From the NCBI GenBank assembly GCA_045807725.1, contig JBJMGV010000096.1:62001-126000 (forward strand): a DNA stretch of 64,000 nt, given 5' to 3'. Under the pieces are notes generated by a model. It was not told the DNA's origin. It made no database searches and worked only from the letters and a program-made list of their open reading frames with translations. A program made the translations under genes and the position numbers. The stretch comes from DATENM01 sp045807725. Its GTDB lineage: Bacteria > Acidobacteriota > Blastocatellia > UBA7656. This document shows positions 58,993-64,000 of this stretch, in pieces; position 1 is the stretch's first letter; the number at the start of each line of letters is the position of its first letter.

Positions 58993-60149
58993 AGCCGTCC
59001 GCTTCTTTGCTTCTTCAATTTTGCCCACAGTGATTGCGTTGCGTCGGCGGCCAGCGTCGTCATCGCAAGCGGGTTGATTGGATAAGCGCGGATCGAAACC
59101 GTCGGGCGAGTCTCTTCTGTCCAAACTTGCGTCCACGCTTCGATGCCGCCGAGGAATTCAAAGGAGCGCAGGCCGCGCCGCGCCGCTTCGCTGATCGTGT
59201 GGCGCAGCAGCAGCAGGCCGGGCGAGCAGCGCGCGAAGCGTTCGTCGTAGCCGATCTTCAACAGCCAGAACCGCTCGCCGCATTCGACCGCGTACTGCAT
59301 CGCCGCCGCCTGCCCGCCGATGCGCATAAAGCAGAGACGCAGGTTGCCTTTCGCGGCGGCCCTCATCGCGTACTGTTTATAAAATGGCGCGCGCAGTTGG
59401 TCGTAAGCGATGGCCGAGCCTTCGCGTCCTTTCCAACTCGCGGCCTCGACCGCTAAAGCTTCTTCAAGCAGCGGCCCGCACGTCTCAGCATCCGGCGAAT
59501 GAATCTCGTAGCTGACCGCGCCCATCTTTTCGGCGTTGCGCTCGGCGCGTCTGAAGTCCGACCGCCGCCCGGCCTTGAGCTTTTGCTCCGGCGTTGTCCA
59601 TCCTTCATCAAGCGTGATGGTCGGATAGCCTTGAGCGGGAGTGACCACAACCAGCCCGCGTCGCCGGTAAGCTTTTTGTAGAGCGGCGACCATCGGCGAA
59701 TCATTCGGCGCGCGTTCAATGTAGAGCGGCAATGATTGCTTTGCGATAGCGTTGGCCAGATGCTCAAGCGCCGCCGCATCGGCGTAAAGGAACTCCGCCG
59801 GCTCGCACAGTTCTTTCAAACCGAGCAGCTCAAGGCGCAGCCCTTGACGTTTGACCAGCGGTGCGAAGCCTATCGGTCGCCCGTCTCGTTCAACGGTGAT
59901 GAATCGCAGCCGCCCGATGGATGCGAAGGACGCGGCGCAGGCTTGCGACCAGATGATGCTTTGCATTGGACTACAGGCGAATGCGTTGATCGTCTCCAAC
60001 TGCGGCGGCAGTTGTTCGAGATCGTGATAATGGCGAATGACTGCTTTGGGTGAAGCGACTGAAACCTGCGCCCGCATCGTTAGCGCAGGCGGTTCTGTAA
60101 TGGGCAAGGCGAGCAGACGCTTGCCGGTAGAGTCTGACTGATTGACCAT
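58989..60149 (-). CDS. FemAB/BioF2-like acyltransferase (GNAT fold)
   Basis: A 386-residue protein of the Acetyltransf_6/FemAB type. It has a split GNAT-like fold with WKGREGSAIAYDQLRAPFY, LCFMRIGGQAAAMQYAVEC, LLKIGYDERFARCSPGLLLL and FEFLGGIEAWTQVWTEE, the last two being common to this family in exopolysaccharide clusters. Such enzymes acylate surface glycans or lipids. It is coupled by a 4-nt overlap to the proline-dehydrogenase-like gene; the reason is unknown. The start is not certain; several Met residues precede the fold (Met 1, Met 25). Confidence 0.82.
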   Translation of the reverse strand: MVNQSDSTGKRLLALPITEPPALTMRAQVSVASPKAVIRHYHDLEQLPPQLETINAFACSPMQSIIWSQACAASFASIGRLRFITVERDGRPIGFAPLVKRQGLRLELLGLKELCEPAEFLYADAAALEHLANAIAKQSLPLYIERAPNDSPMVAALQKAYRRRGLVVVTPAQGYPTITLDEGWTTPEQKLKAGRRSDFRRAERNAEKMGAVSYEIHSPDAETCGPLLEEALAVEAASWKGREGSAIAYDQLRAPFYKQYAMRAAAKGNLRLCFMRIGGQAAAMQYAVECGERFWLLKIGYDERFARCSPGLLLLRHTISEAARRGLRSFEFLGGIEAWTQVWTEETRPTVSIRAYPINPLAMTTLAADATQSLWAKLKKQRSGRL

Positions 60150-60332
60150 AGCGACTCGTACAACTTGATATTCGGTGATGCCTCGACAGTATAAAAGAGA
60201 GTATCGCGGTGGAATTCCACACGGGCGGGAATAAAGTGGAGAAGGTGATGGCCGTCACGCTCGGAGCGCGCCAGCTTACGGCGTTTAAGTTGATAATCTC
60301 AACAGCGAGCGCGCGAGGCTAACGACAAGACG

Positions 60333-61598
60333 TTATCGTTGCGCGATGTCGCGGCGGTAATGCAGGCCCTCGAAGTGAATTTTGGCGATGGCTTCGTAGG
60401 CTTTGACGCGCGCTGCCGCGAGCGTCGCCGCCCGCGCCGTGACGCCGAGCACACGCCCACCCGATGTGACCAACTCTCCTTGCGCATCACGAGCCGTGCC
60501 GGCGTGAAAGATGACGATGCCATCCGTCGCACCCGCTTCATCAAGCCCGGTGATTGGCTTGCCTTTCTCGAAGCCGCCCGGATAACCGCCCGACGCGGCG
60601 ACGATGCAGACGGTCGAATCATTACTCCAGCGCACCTCAGTCGAGCCGATGCGGCCATCAACAATCGCTTCGCAGATTTCAACGAGGTCGCTATCGAGTC
60701 GCATCAGGATGGGCTGCGTTTCAGGGTCGCCGAGCCGCGCATTGAATTCGATGACCTTCGGGCCATCGGCGGTCAGCATCAATCCGGTGTAGAGAAAGCC
60801 CGTGAACGGGTAGCCTTCTTCACGCAGTCCGGCAAGCGCCGGCTCGATGATCTCAGTGGCGATGCGCGCCATCGTCGCTTCATCAATCAAGCCCGGCGTC
60901 GAAAACGAACCCATACCGCCGGTGTTCGGTCCCTCGTCGTTGTCATTCACGCGCTTATAATCCTGCGCCGGCGCGATCACCTTGTAATCCTGCCCGTCGG
61001 TGAAGACCATCACCGAAGCTTCGCGCCCGACGAGACACTCTTCGAGGACGATGCGAACGCCGGCTTCGCCGAAGACCCGCGCGATCATCAGGTCATTGAT
61101 AGCCGCGTCGAACTCTTCTTCGTTCTGCGCGATGCGCACGCCTTTGCCGGCAGCCAGTCCATCGGCTTTGATAACGACCGGAAAGCGGTATTCGAGCGCG
61201 CGGGCGGCGCGCGCCGATTCGGCTGAATGGCAAGCGGTGAACTGTGCTGTAGGGACCGCGTGACGCGCCATAAACTGCTTGGCAAAAATCTTGCTGCCTT
61301 CCAGTCGCGCCGCCTCGGCGGATGGGCCGACCAGTCGCAGGCCGCGCGCGTCAAAGGCTTCGCGGATGCCGACGACCAGCGGCGCTTCGGGACCGACGAC
61401 GGTGAGGTCGGCTTTGATTGATTCGGCGAGATTGGCGAGGCTGCCCGCATCATTCACGTCGGCAGGCAAGCAGGTGGCGATTTCACTGATGCCGGCGTTG
61501 CCGGGCGCGCAGAAGAGTTGCGAAGTGCGCGGCGATTGCTTGAGCTTCCAGCAGAGCGCGTGCTCGCGTCCGCCTGAGCCGATGACCAGTATGTTCAT
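60333..61598 (-). CDS. purD: Phosphoribosylamine-glycine ligase
   Basis: A 421-residue GAR synthetase, the second step of purine synthesis. MNILVIGSGGREHALCWKL starts it; VGPEAPLVVGI, GLAAGKGVRIA (ATP-grasp lid), EECLVGREASVMVFTDG, NTGGMGSFSTPG and IEFNARLGDPETQPIL are the usual ATP-grasp and active-site motifs. It joins glycine to phosphoribosylamine using ATP. ATG 61598 is set by family fit; the ORF goes on to 61637 with non-family residues. Its 5' region is duplicated upstream of the beta-lactamase-like gene 3.5 kb away. No other pur gene is adjacent. Confidence 0.96.
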   Translation of the reverse strand: MNILVIGSGGREHALCWKLKQSPRTSQLFCAPGNAGISEIATCLPADVNDAGSLANLAESIKADLTVVGPEAPLVVGIREAFDARGLRLVGPSAEAARLEGSKIFAKQFMARHAVPTAQFTACHSAESARAARALEYRFPVVIKADGLAAGKGVRIAQNEEEFDAAINDLMIARVFGEAGVRIVLEECLVGREASVMVFTDGQDYKVIAPAQDYKRVNDNDEGPNTGGMGSFSTPGLIDEATMARIATEIIEPALAGLREEGYPFTGFLYTGLMLTADGPKVIEFNARLGDPETQPILMRLDSDLVEICEAIVDGRIGSTEVRWSNDSTVCIVAASGGYPGGFEKGKPITGLDEAGATDGIVIFHAGTARDAQGELVTSGGRVLGVTARAATLAAARVKAYEAIAKIHFEGLHYRRDIAQR

Positions 61599-61660
61599 AG
61601 CACCGCGATTGTACCTTTGCAGCGTGTGAGCAGGCAAAGAGCCAAGCTGGGAATCGCGTT

Positions 61661-61765
61661 AATCAAAGTAATTCGGCGTCGCAAAATGATTCCACGTCGC
61701 AAAATGATTCCACGTCGCAGAGTGATTCTGCGTCGCAAAGTAATTCGGCGTCGCAAAATTATCCC
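61661..61765. repeat. 18-bp tandem repeat array
   Basis: Five to six copies of an 18-nt unit, CGTCGCAAAATGATTCCA with variants, stand at 61677, 61695, 61713, 61731 and 61749, plus a partial copy before. There are no spacers, so it is not CRISPR. The array lies 60 nt upstream of the purD start and runs directly into multi-hairpin element copy B. Confidence 0.85.
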
Positions 61766-61767
61766 GT

Positions 61768-62012
61768 AGCGGCCTTCAGGCCGCTTACCCGAAGGGCGAT
61801 TAGGCCAGCCCTTCAGGGCTGGTTTGCAGCGGCGTGTAAATGCGTAGCCCGTTTTAACGGGCTTACCTCAACTGGCTTTAGCCATTAAACGTGTGGCTCA
61901 AGCCAATGCGAGAAGGACGCTAAAGCGCCCTCTCTTGTTCCAGGCGCGACGGCTAACCAGCGCTAAAAGCGCTGGCCTAGTTGCCCTGCGGGAAAGCCCG
62001 CTTCAGCGGGCT
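61768..62012. repeat. Multi-hairpin repeat element, copy B
   Basis: A 245-bp element, the reverse-complement relative of copy A at 32755-33002. It starts with AGCGGCCTTCAGGCCGCT (61768-61785) and ends with AGCCCGCTTCAGCGGGCT (61995-62012). Outer stem GGGCGATTAGGCCAGC with GCTGGCCTAGTTGCCC, and inner hairpins CCAGCCCTTCAGGGCTGG, AGCCCGTTTTAACGGGCT and GGCTTTAGCC. Several stems carry paired changes against copy A. Together with the 18-bp array it fills the 503-bp gap before purD. Confidence 0.85.
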
Positions 62013-62101
62013 GCGGACTTGCGAATAAAAAACGATGCTCACGAATCAACGCTGTTAATCCGTGAGCATCGCGGCATTCGTGACTGATGCGAACAACATC
62101 G

Positions 62102-64000
62102 CTAGCCCATCACGCGGTAGACCTTGCCTTTGTAGACGACCGTCACTTTTTTGCCGAGCGCGAAGAACTCGGCGAGCTTCGGCTCTTTGCCAATCAAGCT
62201 GAAGAATTCGTCGCTGCCGAATTGCAGCTTGACCTGCGGCAGCGTCGCATCGTCTTTGAACTCGGTGTCCACCCACTCGTCATCCTTGAGCCTGAACGTT
62301 TTGTCGCCGATTGTGCGGACGCTCATGAGGTAAGCATCGGGACTCTCAACCTTGTCCGACTCCTTCATCTTCTTTTCGGCCTGGCTGTAAGCGACTGCCG
62401 ACTCGCCGCTCCTATCGCCGGCCCCCAACCCACCTGCGACACCTGTCGGCGCATTCGCCATCGCGTCAAAGGCTCGCTGCCGCTCTGCCGACGCACGCGG
62501 ACGCTCTGGCCACGGCTGGTCGCGCCTGCCGATGTCTTTCATATCTTCGGTGACGAGGAATGACGTGTACGGCGTGACGATGCCATAGCGCGTGCCGAGC
62601 TGAATGATCTCGTCCTTCAACTCGCGGTTCTCGCCGTTCAGACGAATCTGTTCGAGCAGGTAACCGACGCGTCGCGTCGCCCACAACCGCGTCAGAAATG
62701 AATTATCGCCGCGCTCAGACGGGAAGTGCTGGTTGGCGAACGTGAAGCTCTGTTCGCGGCTGCCGACTTTGCCGGTCAATCGAATCGTCGCCGCATTCAC
62801 GTTGTTCTTGTAGCGCCCGATGATGACCAGTTGCGAATTTTTGAACAGGTCGCCAAGCGTGCGCGGGTAGATCAAGTCGGCTTCGACGCCGCCAAAGTCG
62901 AGCTTCAAGTCAGACAGCACCGGATAGTTGACCCGCGCAAAGAAGTTCGAGACTTTGATTTCGAGGTCTTCCTGCGGCTCGATGTAATCGCTGACGCCGC
63001 GATTGTCTGCCGCCAGCTTGTCGAGCAGGTTGGTGTTCACGTCATAGCCGACGCCGAAAGTGAACAACCGCACGCCCACGCGATTCGCGCCCGCCGCGTT
63101 GCGAATAATCTCTTTAACATCCGTCGGGCCGACGGTCGGCAAGCCGTCTGTAAGAAAGACCACCATCGCCGGGCGCTCGGCGGATTGAAACTGTTTGAGC
63201 GCGGCGATCAGGGCGTCGTTGATGTTGGTGCCGCCTTCGGCGCGCAGGTTCTCGATGAATCGCAATCCGGTTTGCTTGCCGTCGCGGTCGGCTTCGATCA
63301 GGCCGGCTTTCATCAAGTGCTCTTCGCCCGAAAACGAAATGACGTTGAAGCGGTCGCGTGCGCCCAGAGATTCGACGCCGAACTTCAGCGCGGCGCGCGC
63401 CTTCTCGATCTTCTCGCCGCTCATCGAGCCGGAGGTGTCGAGCACGAAGACGATGTCTTTGGCCAGCCGTTCTTCTTCGGCGATGTTCGATTTGGGCGAG
63501 ACGAGCATTAAAAAGTAGCCGTCTTTGCCCGGCTCGCGGTGTGTGAGCAGCGACAGCCCGAAATCTTTTTCCGATAGCGAGTAGTAGAGCAGAAAATCTT
63601 TCTGCGTGTCCGCGCCCGTGCCTTCAAAGCTCAAGCGCGCTCGCCGCTCGCCGTCTTTAGTCACAGAAACTTTATGCGATGGCGAGAAGATATTCTTCAG
63701 ATCGATGGGCGAATTGATCTCAACCGAAGCGGCGACCTCTTTGATCGGCTGCGGCTGAATGTGGCGACCCGATCCCAGTTCGTAGCGATAGCTGACCGTG
63801 CCGCCTTCGCTCTTGAGCACCTGTGAATAGGTCAGCTCGATCTTCTTGGTCGAGCGCGGCTCGATGGGAAAGACGCTGGCTTGAAAGAGGTCTTTGCCGG
63901 CGTATTCGAGCAGGCCGGGATCAATCTGGCGGCGGACGATCTCGTTATAGATTTGCCGGGCGCGCGCCTTTTCAACGATCTCGGCGGCCATACGTTTGTC
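62102..64000 (-). CDS. VIT and vWA domain protein (5' cut by window)
   Basis: At least 632 residues; the frame is open to the window edge, so the N-terminus lies outside. It begins in a VIT domain (KARARQIYNEIVRRQIDPGLLEYAG, quoted part: IVRRQIDPGLLE), a vault/inter-alpha-trypsin inhibitor type module. A vWA domain follows with MIDAS DTSGSMSG (about residue 185), Thr in GGTNINDAL and FLTDGLPT. The C-terminal ~250 residues are beta-rich, then a helical stretch with MKDIGRRDQPWPER, and a last part without known family. VIT-vWA proteins are mostly exported, with adhesion or assembly roles; the signal peptide is not in view. Confidence 0.9.
   Translation of the reverse strand, partial: DKRMAAEIVEKARARQIYNEIVRRQIDPGLLEYAGKDLFQASVFPIEPRSTKKIELTYSQVLKSEGGTVSYRYELGSGRHIQPQPIKEVAASVEINSPIDLKNIFSPSHKVSVTKDGERRARLSFEGTGADTQKDFLLYYSLSEKDFGLSLLTHREPGKDGYFLMLVSPKSNIAEEERLAKDIVFVLDTSGSMSGEKIEKARAALKFGVESLGARDRFNVISFSGEEHLMKAGLIEADRDGKQTGLRFIENLRAEGGTNINDALIAALKQFQSAERPAMVVFLTDGLPTVGPTDVKEIIRNAAGANRVGVRLFTFGVGYDVNTNLLDKLAADNRGVSDYIEPQEDLEIKVSNFFARVNYPVLSDLKLDFGGVEADLIYPRTLGDLFKNSQLVIIGRYKNNVNAATIRLTGKVGSREQSFTFANQHFPSERGDNSFLTRLWATRRVGYLLEQIRLNGENRELKDEIIQLGTRYGIVTPYTSFLVTEDMKDIGRRDQPWPERPRASAERQRAFDAMANAPTGVAGGLGAGDRSGESAVAYSQAEKKMKESDKVESPDAYLMSVRTIGDKTFRLKDDEWVDTEFKDDATLPQVKLQFGSDEFFSLIGKEPKLAEFFALGKKVTVVYKGKVYRVMG

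Noticed and set aside
1..64000. tRNA or rRNA genes
   Set aside because: I checked the gaps by eye for cloverleaf arms and conserved rRNA words and saw none; a tRNAscan-SE run would settle it.

Overview
The window is about 60% GC and gene-dense, and reads as a chromosomal segment of a Gram-negative, aerobic heterotroph. The best guess is Acidobacteriota, perhaps Blastocatellia. This rests on the gene mix (split methylmalonyl-CoA mutase, Ser/Thr kinase with a TolB-type beta-propeller, MoxR/vWA pair, MacA-like adaptor with FtsX permeases, many lipoprotein, Tat and secreted proteins, Uma2 nuclease) and on intergenic DNA packed with hairpin repeats. No rRNA, tRNA, CRISPR array or intact insertion sequence was recognised. 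Taxonomy is inference.

Layout. 1-3.1 kb: two zinc-ribbon-type membrane paralogues, then a NatAB-like ABC exporter. 3.1-7.4 kb: an AT-richer accessory block with two integron attC-like sites and a decayed third. They separate a Uma2 nuclease, a restriction-modification-like unit (C5 methyltransferase, HNH nuclease, small ORF, broken vsr) and a DUF523 gene; no integrase is present. 7.4-13.1 kb (minus): vWA protein, encapsulated-ferritin cargo protein, MoxR-like ATPase, then PtsI and HPr. 13.2-17.4 kb (minus): peptide ABC transporter (binding protein, two permeases, no ATPases). 17.5-27.4 kb: CPBP protease, discoidin-like secreted protein, UspA, cation exchanger, secreted protein, Tat-exported amine oxidase, glycine-zipper protein, DHH phosphoesterase, RsbRD-type protein. 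27.5-35 kb (minus): surface-polysaccharide genes (WecG-type and GT2 glycosyltransferases, epimerase, methyltransferase, asparagine synthase) plus a response regulator. 35-42 kb (minus): UbiA, UbiX, two FtsX-type permeases with a MacA-like adaptor, amidohydrolase. 42-53 kb: APC transporter, CDGSH protein, AtuA pair, TMEM165-like protein, large kinase, HTH protein, enoyl-CoA hydratase, PLP decarboxylase. 53.3-56.1 kb (minus): methylmalonyl-CoA mutase, its two subunits separated by a PIN toxin-antitoxin pair. 56.3-64 kb: a rhodanese with in-frame TGA (candidate selenoprotein), beta-lactamase-like hydrolase, proline-dehydrogenase-like and FemAB-like proteins, PurD, and a VIT/vWA protein cut by the window end.

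Most notable: (i) the rhodanese, where TGA sits at the second Cys of a CxC active site and is followed by a hairpin fitting the bacterial SECIS model; (ii) an encapsulin cargo gene without a shell gene, placed inside a MoxR/vWA operon; (iii) a small attC cassette array carrying a decaying restriction system; (iv) inverted short-word repeats, a different word at each locus, that start at the stop codon of about ten genes; (v) ~250-bp multi-hairpin elements whose copies show compensatory stem changes; (vi) a duplicated purD 5' end fused to a beta-lactamase-like gene.
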